Shown here piece after piece: positions 1-5,425 of a stretch of DNA of 6,956 bases. The stretch is from NCBI GenBank assembly GCA_964591245.1, contig CAZPZZ010000185.1:1-6956 (forward strand), in the 5' to 3' direction. The stretch is from CAZPZZ01 sp964591245 (lineage in GTDB: Bacteria; Acidobacteriota; Vicinamibacteria; Vicinamibacterales; UBA8438). Below the pieces are notes generated by a model that was given only the letters and a program-made list of their open reading frames with translations, was not told where the DNA came from and did not search any database. Position 1 is the stretch's first letter. Each line of letters opens with the position of its first letter. The translations under genes were made by a program, and so were the position numbers.

Positions 1-1
1 C

Positions 2-418
2 ATGATCAACGTTACTGACCTACCGACAGTCAACGCCGTACTGAACAGCATCGCCGCAATCCTGTTGACCGCTGGATACCTGTCTATTCGACGTGGACAC
101 ATCGAACTGCACCGTCGGTGCATGCTCGCCGCCTTTGTCACCTCAACGGTATTCCTCGTGTCATATCTGATTTACCACGCACAAGTCGGTTCGCAGCCGT
201 TCTCGGGAGAGGGACCAATTCGCGTCCTCTACTTCACGGTACTGATCTCCCACATCATCCTGGCTGCGCTTACGTTGCCGCTCGCATTGATTACGCTGCG
301 TCGCGGGTTGCGACGGGACGACGCGCGCCATACAGCGATCGCACGCTGGACCCTTCCAATTTGGCTGTATGTATCGGTCACCGGAGTCGTGGTGTATTGG
401 ATGCTGTACCAACTGTAG
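2..418 (+). CDS. DUF420 (YozB/CtaM-like) four-helix membrane protein
   Basis: A 138-residue integral membrane protein with four predicted helices at about residues 10-29, 38-60, 73-99 and 115-136, which is the usual size and layout of the DUF420 family. Conserved-looking histidines sit at or near the helices: H37 (in LHRRC), H59 (in YHA), H84 (in SHI) and H110 before the last helix. This pattern suggests haem or metal binding at the cytoplasmic membrane. DUF420 proteins (B. subtilis YozB, S. aureus CtaM) are associated with assembly or function of haem-copper cytochrome oxidases; that role here is family inference, since no oxidase gene is visible. The ATG at base 2 starts the protein where homologues normally start, a few residues before helix 1, so the gene is probably complete, but its ribosome binding site lies outside the window. 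The next gene is convergent. Confidence 0.85.
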   Translation: MINVTDLPTVNAVLNSIAAILLTAGYLSIRRGHIELHRRCMLAAFVTSTVFLVSYLIYHAQVGSQPFSGEGPIRVLYFTVLISHIILAALTLPLALITLRRGLRRDDARHTAIARWTLPIWLYVSVTGVVVYWMLYQL

Positions 419-419
419 G

Positions 420-446
420 CGCGTGTTTTCGATCGCGTTACACGCG
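420..446 (+). repeat. Inverted repeat just after the DUF420 stop codon
   Basis: CGCGTGT (420-426) and ACACGCG (440-446) form a perfect 7-bp stem around a 13-base loop, two bases after the TAG stop. No T-run follows, so it is not a canonical intrinsic terminator, but it could protect the 3' end or weakly end the transcript. A second, exclusive 5-bp stem GTTAC/GTAAC (438-442 with 447-451) overlaps its right arm. I see no gene in the rest of the 176-bp convergent gap up to 594. Confidence 0.35.
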
Positions 447-594
447 TAACCTCCCAATACCGCGGGTACGGCGAGACCATGCGCGGCCAATCCACGTCAT
501 CACCGTCTGAGCATAGAACCGGAATGGGGCTCACATTTTGCACGTCAGTCCCCGGCCAGAGAGGCATCGTGCCACGCAGCCCCTCCGCAGTCCC

Positions 595-1806
595 TCAATC
601 ACGTAGCGCGGAGGCCACAAGGGTCGCCACCTCGCCCCGGAGTGCCCGGACATCGCCCTCGCCCTCCGGATGAAGACGGCTCGACAAGAACACAACAAAC
701 GTCTCAGATACCGGATCGAGCCAGAGTGACGTCCCGGTGAATCCGGTATGCCCATAGGAACCCACCGAAAACAGATCCCCACGATTCGACGAGAAGCGTG
801 AGTCGATGTCCCATCCGAGCCCTCGCTTGTCAGCCAGATGTGACGGGGTAGAGACCGTCGTCATCCGTGCCACGGTCAACGGAGCGAGTAGCTGCCCTCC
901 CTCGTAGGCGCCACCAGCGAGCAGCATGGCACAAAAACTGGCGAGATCCTTCGCGGTGCTGAACAAGCCCGCATGACCGGCCACCCCCCCCATGCGCCGT
1001 GCAGTCGGATCATGCACCCGCCCGCGGAGCATAGGAGCCTCGGGATCTCCGCAGGGCCACGCAAGCGCCGCGCAACGCTCCGTCGGTGCGATCCGATCTC
1101 GCAGCGCTGCAGGAGGATTGAACCAGGTCTCCACCATGCCCAGTGGATCGAAAAGATGATCCTGTACAAACCGGTCGAAGGATTGTCCGCTCACGCGCTC
1201 CACGATATGGGCGAGCAACATGAAATTGAGATCGCTATAAATGAACCGTTCCCCTACCCCCGCGACCGGCACCTGGACGAAGGTTCGAGCCAACGCCGTC
1301 TTACTCCCCTCGAACACGTCTTCAAGGGGCAAGTCAGGCGCCAACCCAGATGTATGCGTCAGCAAATGCACCAACGTGATGGGACCCTTGCCGTAATTGT
1401 CAAAACCCGGGAGGTAGGTGGCGACGCGGTCACCGAGCCTAAGCCGACCGTGCTCCACAAGCTGCATGACACTCGTCGTCGTTGCAATGACCTTGGTCAG
1501 GGACGCAAGGTCGAAGACCGTGTCCAGCGTCATTTCCTCAGCAGTCCCGGCGACGCCCGTCCCAATCGAGCGCGTACCGAACGCCCGCTCATAGACGATC
1601 TCACCTGCATGCCCGACCACAAGCACCGCGCCAGGCACGGCGCCTTCGGCAATCGCGGTCTCGACTACCTCGTTAAGCTGGCGAAGACGAGTACGATCCA
1701 TCTCGGCCGACACGACCGGGGCACCGACCAGCGTGCCCAGGATCACCCCTGACGACAGGTATGCGACGAACGCGCTCGTCCCTCCACGCTGGTGTTCCCT
1801 TTGCAT
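595..1806 (-). CDS. Exported serine hydrolase, beta-lactamase/AmpC (class C, PBP-like) family
   Basis: A 403-residue protein with an N-terminal signal peptide: basic n-region, hydrophobic core at about 12-33, and a likely cleavage after VVSA (34). The rest has the serine beta-lactamase/DD-peptidase fold. The catalytic triplet of motifs is present in order: S102-L-T-K105 (SxxK nucleophile and base), Y190-S-D192 (the YxN position) and H353-T-G355 (the KTG position, with His as is common in this family). The block RGRVHDPTARRMGGVAGHAG (261-280) resembles the group that includes B. subtilis YbbE/AmiE, an enzyme of muropeptide recovery, so periplasmic peptidoglycan-fragment or ester/amide hydrolysis is plausible; the substrate cannot be read from sequence. 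The start at 1806 is favoured because it begins a well-formed signal peptide, but it has no Shine-Dalgarno, and a TATAAT lies only 12 bases upstream. The gene is divergent from the CPD-TPR gene at 1864. Confidence 0.9.
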   Translation of the reverse strand: MQREHQRGGTSAFVAYLSSGVILGTLVGAPVVSAEMDRTRLRQLNEVVETAIAEGAVPGAVLVVGHAGEIVYERAFGTRSIGTGVAGTAEEMTLDTVFDLASLTKVIATTTSVMQLVEHGRLRLGDRVATYLPGFDNYGKGPITLVHLLTHTSGLAPDLPLEDVFEGSKTALARTFVQVPVAGVGERFIYSDLNFMLLAHIVERVSGQSFDRFVQDHLFDPLGMVETWFNPPAALRDRIAPTERCAALAWPCGDPEAPMLRGRVHDPTARRMGGVAGHAGLFSTAKDLASFCAMLLAGGAYEGGQLLAPLTVARMTTVSTPSHLADKRGLGWDIDSRFSSNRGDLFSVGSYGHTGFTGTSLWLDPVSETFVVFLSSRLHPEGEGDVRALRGEVATLVASALRD

Positions 1807-1818
1807 AGTGTGGTTTGG

Positions 1819-1824
1819 ATTATA
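1819..1824 (-). promoter_or_regulatory. Candidate -10 element of the serine hydrolase gene
   Basis: Read on the minus strand these bases are a perfect TATAAT. A start site about seven bases downstream would fall near 1812, leaving a leader of only about five or six nucleotides before the ATG at 1806. That fits the absence of any purine-rich ribosome binding site and suggests nearly leaderless translation. No convincing -35 (GGCTAA at 17-bp spacing) and no TGn extension are present. The element overlaps the plus-strand -10 at 1821-1826. Confidence 0.45.
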
Positions 1825-1826
1825 CT
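1821..1826 (+). promoter_or_regulatory. Candidate -10 element of the first CPD-TPR gene
   Basis: TATACT matches the -10 consensus at five of six bases. A start site near 1833 would give a leader of about 31 bases containing the GGAGAG ribosome binding site at 1850-1855. The best -35 is weak: TTTGCA at 1800-1805, at a short 15-bp spacing. The same core, TTATACTG, recurs upstream of the paralogous gene at 2523-2530. Confidence 0.4.
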
Positions 1827-1863
1827 GATCGCATTGGGGAGTTAGCCCTGGAGAGTCTTCTCG

Positions 1864-2505
1864 ATGAAGCCCATTGTCCTATCAATCGTGTCTCACACGA
1901 TTCTGACCTTCGCGTTTTTAGTGTTCTTCTCCGCCTCAGCCGCGGCCCAGAATGGCGTCCGAGGAACTATCCGTGACACCCAAGGCCGGGGCATTCCCAA
2001 TGCCGTTGTCACCGCTGAAAGCCTGGAGTCATCGTTGACTCGCGAGACATCAACGGATACCGAGGGACGCTTCACAATGATCGGACTCCCACCGGGCGAG
2101 TGGCTGTTCGTCACCCGCGCCGATGGCTACGAAGCAACTCAAGCCATAGCCAACGTCCGCAGTGCTGCCTCGTTCACCCAGGTGACCTTCGAACTGGAAC
2201 AGGATCTCTTCAACCCGCCAGCTCCCACGGGAGGCGTGCTCGGCGGGCTCAAAGCGTCGCGGCTCATCGAACAGCTCGAGACCGCCGAGAATCTGTTCAG
2301 CACAGGTGACTACGACGGGGCCATCGATGCCTATCGGGCCGTACTCGAACTTGCACCAGCGCTGACCAGCGTACATCTCCCACTTGGCCACGCCCTGCTG
2401 GCCGCGGGGGAATCATCGGACGCCCTGGCCTCCTATGAATTGGCGCTCGAGGCCGACCCGGGAAATGTCGCCGTGCTCGCCGCCATCACCGAGGCTAGCC
2501 AATAA
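1864..2505 (+). CDS. Exported carboxypeptidase-regulatory-like domain plus TPR protein (paralog 1)
   Basis: A 213-residue protein of unknown specific function. Residues 1-28 are a signal peptide ending in SASAAA, with cleavage probably before Q29. Residues 31-112 form a CarboxypepD_reg-like beta-sandwich, with the typical G-x-I-x-D-x-x-G-x-x-I-x-x-A start (GTIRDTQGRGIPNA) and the D-x-x-G-x-F ... G-x-W repeat pattern (DTEGRF ... GEW ... GYE). After a Pro/Gly-rich linker (117-128), residues 135-202 hold about two TPRs (GDYDGAIDAYRAVLELAP, then GESSDALASYELALEADP). GGAGAG at 1850-1855, eight bases before the ATG, fixes the start. CPD domains often serve as folding or substrate-binding modules of exported proteins and TPRs as protein-protein scaffolds, so a periplasmic or surface scaffold role is inferred. 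It is followed by a larger paralog on the same strand. Confidence 0.85.
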   Translation: MKPIVLSIVSHTILTFAFLVFFSASAAAQNGVRGTIRDTQGRGIPNAVVTAESLESSLTRETSTDTEGRFTMIGLPPGEWLFVTRADGYEATQAIANVRSAASFTQVTFELEQDLFNPPAPTGGVLGGLKASRLIEQLETAENLFSTGDYDGAIDAYRAVLELAPALTSVHLPLGHALLAAGESSDALASYELALEADPGNVAVLAAITEASQ

Positions 2506-2523
2506 GTACGGCAGCCAGTGGTT

Positions 2524-2529
2524 TATACT
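2524..2529 (+). promoter_or_regulatory. Possible -10 element upstream of the second CPD-TPR gene
   Basis: TATACT, five of six bases to consensus, lies 112 bases before the start at 2642. Its neighbourhood (GTGGTTT at 2518-2524, then the TTATACTG core) echoes the region upstream of paralog 1, where GTGGTTT is at 1810-1816. No good -35 is found at 16-18 bp, and read-through from paralog 1 is equally possible because no terminator separates the genes. Confidence 0.25.
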
Positions 2530-2537
2530 GGACCCCA

Positions 2538-2602
2538 GCAGTGGGTAGTACGTCACTGCCCCGACCGCCAATGTCACCTCGTCGTCCTCCGCATGGGGCG
2601 GT
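2538..2602 (+). other. Potentially structured leader between the CPD-TPR paralogs
   Basis: The 136-bp gap (2506-2641) contains no convincing gene. It has several inverted repeats: GCAGTG/CACTGC (2538-2543 with 2554-2559, 10-base loop) and ACCGCC/GGCGGT (2564-2569 with 2597-2602), plus CCAGT/ACTGG (2515-2519 with 2527-2531) around the candidate -10. None is followed by a T-run. It could be an RNA leader or simply a structured spacer; I do not recognise a known riboswitch. Confidence 0.2.
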
Positions 2603-2630
2603 GCGACATCGATGGACACCGTAAAAGCGC

Positions 2631-2635
2631 AGGAG
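2631..2635 (+). promoter_or_regulatory. Ribosome binding site that sets the start of the second CPD-TPR gene
   Basis: AGGAG lies six bases before the ATG at 2642. The upstream in-frame ATG at 2612 lacks such a site and would put ten hydrophilic residues ahead of a well-formed signal peptide, so 2642 is the preferred start. Confidence 0.75.
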
Positions 2636-2641
2636 TATCAG

Positions 2642-3583
2642 ATGCGTAGGCTTTTCATTTCATTCTTTGTGGTCATGGTAGCTAGTGCCGGTCTGACAGC
2701 GATGGCACTTGCGCAAGGTGGCCTGCTCTCTGGCCGCATCACCGACAGTGAAACTGGTGAACCGATCGAAGGCGCCAGGGTTGTCTTCGAGAACCCAACC
2801 GCCAATCCCCCCCGTATGGAGCAGACCACCGATGCCAACGGTAACTATCGGGTGCTCGGGCTCAATAGCGGCCAGTGGATGCTCACCGTCGAGGCAGAGG
2901 GATATGATCCCAACCCGGGTCCCGTGAACGTCCGCCAGGCGAATAATCCCAACGTGGACGTGCCGATGAACCGGATCAGGCATCGGCTCGAGGTCATGCT
3001 CGGACCCGCGGCGGTGAGCGGAATCGACATCGAAGCAGTGGGCGCCGAATTCGACGCCGCCGATGTCGCCTACGAGAACCAACAGTGGGAGGAAGCTCTG
3101 GCAGGCTATCAGTCCGTGTCCCAGACGCTGCCGACCCTCACAGAAGCCAAGCTTCAGATAGGCAACGTCCTGCAGCAACTCGAGCGTTACGAAGAGGCGA
3201 TCGCCGTCTTCGAGGGGTTGGTGGCGGAAAATCCTGCGTACGAGGATCAGATGGCCAACGCCATCGCACGACTACGCGTCGCGATGGGCGACCTCTCGGC
3301 AGCGGAAACATTGGCCTCGAGCGGCGCCGCCTCCCGCGAAGACCTCTACAATCTCGGCGAAGTGGAATTCGCCAAGGGTGAGGTTGATGCTGCCGCAGGC
3401 TGGTACGAGAAGGCGGTCGCTATCGATCCGAACTGGATACTGCCGATCTTTAAACTCGGGTTGGTTGCCTTGAACAAGGGCGACGTAGAAGGAGCAAAAA
3501 CCCACTTTAGCCGCGTCGTCGAGATTGACCCTGGCTCGTCGGAAGGTACCCAGGCTCAGGCCGTACTCGGCCAGTTACCGTAA
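2642..3583 (+). CDS. Exported carboxypeptidase-regulatory-like domain plus multi-TPR protein (paralog 2)
   Basis: A 313-residue protein from the preferred ATG (323 residues from 2612). Residues 1-24 are a signal peptide (MRRLF, hydrophobic core, ALA before Q25). Residues 27-112 form a CarboxypepD_reg-like domain that aligns clearly with paralog 1: SGRITDSETGEPIEGA, DANGNY, GQWMLTVEAEGYD and NVRQA against NVRSA. Residues 135-300 contain several TPR-type helical hairpins: NQQWEEALAGYQSV, ERYEEAIAVFEGLVAENP, GEVDAAAGWYEKAVAIDP and GDVEGAKTHFSRVVEIDP. The extra length over paralog 1 is nearly all additional TPRs. No catalytic motif is visible, so a periplasmic scaffold or assembly role is an inference from domain type only. 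It shares strand and probably regulation with paralog 1, 136 bp upstream, and a hairpin terminator follows 22 bases after the stop. Confidence 0.88.
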   Translation: MRRLFISFFVVMVASAGLTAMALAQGGLLSGRITDSETGEPIEGARVVFENPTANPPRMEQTTDANGNYRVLGLNSGQWMLTVEAEGYDPNPGPVNVRQANNPNVDVPMNRIRHRLEVMLGPAAVSGIDIEAVGAEFDAADVAYENQQWEEALAGYQSVSQTLPTLTEAKLQIGNVLQQLERYEEAIAVFEGLVAENPAYEDQMANAIARLRVAMGDLSAAETLASSGAASREDLYNLGEVEFAKGEVDAAAGWYEKAVAIDPNWILPIFKLGLVALNKGDVEGAKTHFSRVVEIDPGSSEGTQAQAVLGQLP

Positions 3584-3605
3584 GATCACGTTCTACGCCG
3601 TATCA

Positions 3606-3637
3606 CCCCAGGCGGCTCCACCCGCCTGGGGCCTTTT
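3606..3637 (+). terminator. Rho-independent terminator after the second CPD-TPR gene
   Basis: CCCCAGGCGG (3606-3615) and CCGCCTGGGG (3622-3631) form a perfect 10-bp GC-rich stem with a 6-base loop, followed by CCTTTT. The T-run is short but on the correct side for the plus strand. On the minus strand no T-run follows, so it would serve the convergent rhodanese gene only weakly. Confidence 0.85.
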
Positions 3638-3679
3638 GTCCCCAACCGCCGCGCCATCGCTCCTGACAGCCGTCTCCCG

Positions 3680-4546
3680 TCAGTTCTCCGTTGCCCCGCT
3701 CGACGATGGCCGTGGCGTCTCGATCGGCAAATGCTCCCGGTCGCCCCACTCCTTCCAAGACCCTATGTAATTTCTGACCCGTGGGTACCCAAGCAGGCGA
3801 AGAGCTAGGTACGTGTGAGCTGCCCGGTAGCCACCCTGGCAATACGTAATCACCTCTTTGTCCGGGGTGACCCCTGCCGCCTCGTACATATCTCTCAGAG
3901 CATCCGCCGATTTGAAGGCCCCATGCCCATCGAGATTCTTCACCCACTCGATGTGTACCGCGCCGGGAATGGCTCCGCCACGTTTGGCCCGAACCTTCGT
4001 TCCGTAGTACTCGGCGTCGCTTCGCGTATCCACAACTGCGACACCAGTCCGTCCGAGACAGTCGTGCACATCGCTCCATGTCGCGAGTCGATCACCAACC
4101 GGCTTCGCCGGACCTGAAACGGCTGTCGGGGACTCGGCATCCTGAGTCACCGGTGCGCCCTCGCGCTCCCAGAAACCGAAGCCACCGTCCAACAGGCGGA
4201 CGTCTGAATGCCCGAAATACTCAAGCGCCCAGAAAGCCCTCGCTGCACGGATCCCAGACTGCTCATCGTAGACAACGACCGGACGTGCGTGATCCGCCCC
4301 TCTGGACGAGAGTAGATGCCAGATGACCCACAGGAACGCCGACAGCGGGGCCGAATCCGTATCGACCAAGCTCACGCCAAACAGGTCAAGGTGCACTGCA
4401 CCCGGAATATGCCCCGTGGCAAACTGATGGGCCGGCCGCAGATCGACGACAAGAGGTGACTCTCCATCAGTCGAAAGCCGCTCGCTCAACTCAGCGACCG
4501 AAATCAGAAGGCCAGGATTTGTATAGTTCCTCAAGTTATTACTCAT
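3680..4546 (-). CDS. Two-domain rhodanese-family sulfurtransferase
   Basis: A 288-residue tandem rhodanese protein of the thiosulfate / 3-mercaptopyruvate sulfurtransferase (SseA) type, usual in length. The N-terminal domain (about 14-133) keeps the fold markers VVDLRPAHQFATGHIPGAVH and LLDGGFGFW but has Asp-Glu (94-95) where an active-site Cys would be, so it is structural. The C-terminal domain (about 154-275) has VVDTRSDAEY, GAIPGAVHI and the active loop C236-Q-G-G-Y-R241; this loop is neither the classical CRKGV(T) of thiosulfate enzymes nor CGSGVT of mercaptopyruvate enzymes, so the donor is undecided. There is no signal peptide, hence cytoplasmic. The ATG at 4546 is preferred over one at 4564 (294 residues), because a G-rich stretch (4551-4556 on the minus strand) lies just before it and the upstream ATG has none. 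It is divergent from the TetR gene across 195 bp. Confidence 0.92.
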   Translation of the reverse strand: MSNNLRNYTNPGLLISVAELSERLSTDGESPLVVDLRPAHQFATGHIPGAVHLDLFGVSLVDTDSAPLSAFLWVIWHLLSSRGADHARPVVVYDEQSGIRAARAFWALEYFGHSDVRLLDGGFGFWEREGAPVTQDAESPTAVSGPAKPVGDRLATWSDVHDCLGRTGVAVVDTRSDAEYYGTKVRAKRGGAIPGAVHIEWVKNLDGHGAFKSADALRDMYEAAGVTPDKEVITYCQGGYRAAHTYLALRLLGYPRVRNYIGSWKEWGDREHLPIETPRPSSSGATEN

Positions 4547-4663
4547 GACGCCCCCCAAGACCATTCTGGCACACGGGTGCAGGCATCACCTGCTCCCCCG
4601 GTCCACGCGGCCCCAGCAACACCGTGACCGCGGTACTCACCAGCCCAGAAGCTTCGCTACCAC

Positions 4664-4692
4664 TTGACGGCTACCGGAAGGAACGCAATACT
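4664..4692 (+). promoter_or_regulatory. Sigma70-like promoter of the TetR-family (fadR-like) gene
   Basis: TTGACG (4664-4669, five of six to TTGACA) and AATACT (4687-4692, four of six to TATAAT) are separated by exactly 17 bp. The predicted start site near 4699 places the palindromic operator at about +6 to +23, where a bound repressor would block early elongation or open-complex formation. The leader of about 43 bases has no evident Shine-Dalgarno directly before the regulator's ATG. Confidence 0.5.
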
Positions 4693-4704
4693 AACCGGAG
4701 TCAA

Positions 4705-4722
4705 TGAATGAACATTCATTCA
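4705..4722 (+). promoter_or_regulatory. FadR-type operator palindrome
   Basis: TGAATGAA (4705-4712), a two-base centre CA, and TTCATTCA (4715-4722) form a perfect inverted repeat with 8-bp arms. It agrees with the B. subtilis FadR (YsiA) box as I recall it, TGAATGAMTANTCATTCA, at every position except one central base (C for T). Its position between the promoter and the gene of a FadR-like regulator supports autoregulation, and the dehydrogenase gene behind would be co-regulated. It lies 158 bp from the divergent rhodanese start, so control of that gene is possible but not indicated. Confidence 0.8.
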
Positions 4723-4741
4723 CTAGTCATTCTCACGCGCA

Positions 4742-5374
4742 ATGACGCCTGCTGCCACCCTTTCCCAACGCCGCCAAACCCGGGCCCAGGCTCCCGGAAA
4801 CAAACGCGAAGCCATCCTGCGTGCCGCGACCAAACTCTTTGCACGCCGTGGCTTTTTTAGCGCTCAAGTGGCCGATGTGGCGCGCGAAGCTGGAATCGCC
4901 GCCGGCACCGTCTATTTGTACTTCCGAAGCAAGGACGACCTTCTGATCGCGATCTTCGAGCGGACCATGCAACAGGCGCTCGCTGACGCAAGACTAGCCC
5001 TGGCAGATGTCGCTGACCCGATCGAACGACTGCAAGTGCTCGCACGGCAACACCTTGATCGACTCGGGCGTGATCACGATCTCGCGGTGGTGTTTCAGGT
5101 CGAATTGCGGCAATCAATCAAGTTCATGGAACAGCTCTCATCCAGCCTGCTCCGCGACTATCTCCACGCGATCCGGGACACAATCGCCGACGCGCAGAAG
5201 GCCGGTCACTTTCGCCCAGAGGTCAGTCCCACTTTTGCGGCCAAGACGCTCTTCGGCGCCCTAGACGAAATGGCTACAAACTGGATTCTCAGCCGCCGTG
5301 AATACCCGCTCGCCGAACAGGCGGATGCCGTAATCGATCTCTTCGTGCATGGAATGAAACCATCCCCTGTCTGA
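4742..5374 (+). CDS. fadR: TetR/AcrR-family regulator, FadR (YsiA)-like, of fatty-acid beta-oxidation
   Basis: A 210-residue TetR-family protein. The DNA-binding region (about 20-66) reads NKREAILRAATKLFARRGFF, then SAQVADVAREAGIAAGTVYL and YFRSKDDLLIAIF, with the helix-turn-helix at about 43-62. This resembles B. subtilis FadR from memory (SQVSKIAKQAG-ADGTIYLYFKNKEDILISLF). The C-terminal half (about 80-205) is the all-helical ligand-binding and dimer domain, which in FadR binds long-chain acyl-CoA and releases DNA. Two contextual facts support the assignment: a FadR-type palindrome in its own leader and a FadN-type gene 51 bp downstream on the same strand. The name is by similarity to the Bacillus TetR-type FadR, not the unrelated GntR-type FadR of E. 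coli. The ATG at 4742 is the first usable start and is not preceded by a recognisable ribosome binding site. Residues 1-19 are a polar extension before the DNA-binding region. Confidence 0.85.
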   Translation: MTPAATLSQRRQTRAQAPGNKREAILRAATKLFARRGFFSAQVADVAREAGIAAGTVYLYFRSKDDLLIAIFERTMQQALADARLALADVADPIERLQVLARQHLDRLGRDHDLAVVFQVELRQSIKFMEQLSSSLLRDYLHAIRDTIADAQKAGHFRPEVSPTFAAKTLFGALDEMATNWILSRREYPLAEQADAVIDLFVHGMKPSPV

Positions 5375-5381
5375 CGCCCGC

Positions 5382-5413
5382 ACCGCCCACGAGATAGGGC
5401 GGTTGCACCAACC
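5382..5413 (+). other. Overlapping alternative hairpins between the regulator and dehydrogenase genes
   Basis: ACCGCCC (5382-5388) pairs perfectly with GGGCGGT (5397-5403) around an 8-base loop. GGTTG (5401-5405) pairs perfectly with CAACC (5409-5413) around a 3-base loop. The two stems share bases 5401-5403, so they exclude each other. No T-run follows, so neither is a standard terminator. The pair nearly fills the 51-bp gap and ends just before the weak GGAA (5414-5417) ribosome binding site of the next gene. Confidence 0.35.
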
Positions 5414-5425
5414 GGAATAGACGAT

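Noticed and set aside
479..673. Small plus-strand frame in the gap between the DUF420 and hydrolase genes
   Set aside because: It runs into the hydrolase coding region antisense, has low-complexity Ser/Pro/Arg composition and no ribosome binding site.
973..1752. Long open frame (259 codons) on the plus strand opposite the serine hydrolase
   Set aside because: It is antisense to a gene with clear catalytic motifs and a signal peptide. Its translation is rich in Arg/His/Pro with no recognisable domain, as expected from the complement of a GC-rich gene.
2612..2641. Earlier ATG for the second CPD-TPR gene
   Set aside because: AGGAG sits six bases before the ATG at 2642, and the signal peptide is normal only from that start.
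2050..3178. Minus-strand open frames of 113 and 172 codons opposite the CPD-TPR genes
   Set aside because: They are mirror frames of well-supported plus-strand genes, with no domain, no ribosome binding site and no promoter.
4547..4564. Earlier ATG for the rhodanese (adds MVLGGV)
   Set aside because: There is no Shine-Dalgarno before 4564, and the six extra residues come from the G-rich stretch that better serves as ribosome binding site for the ATG at 4546.
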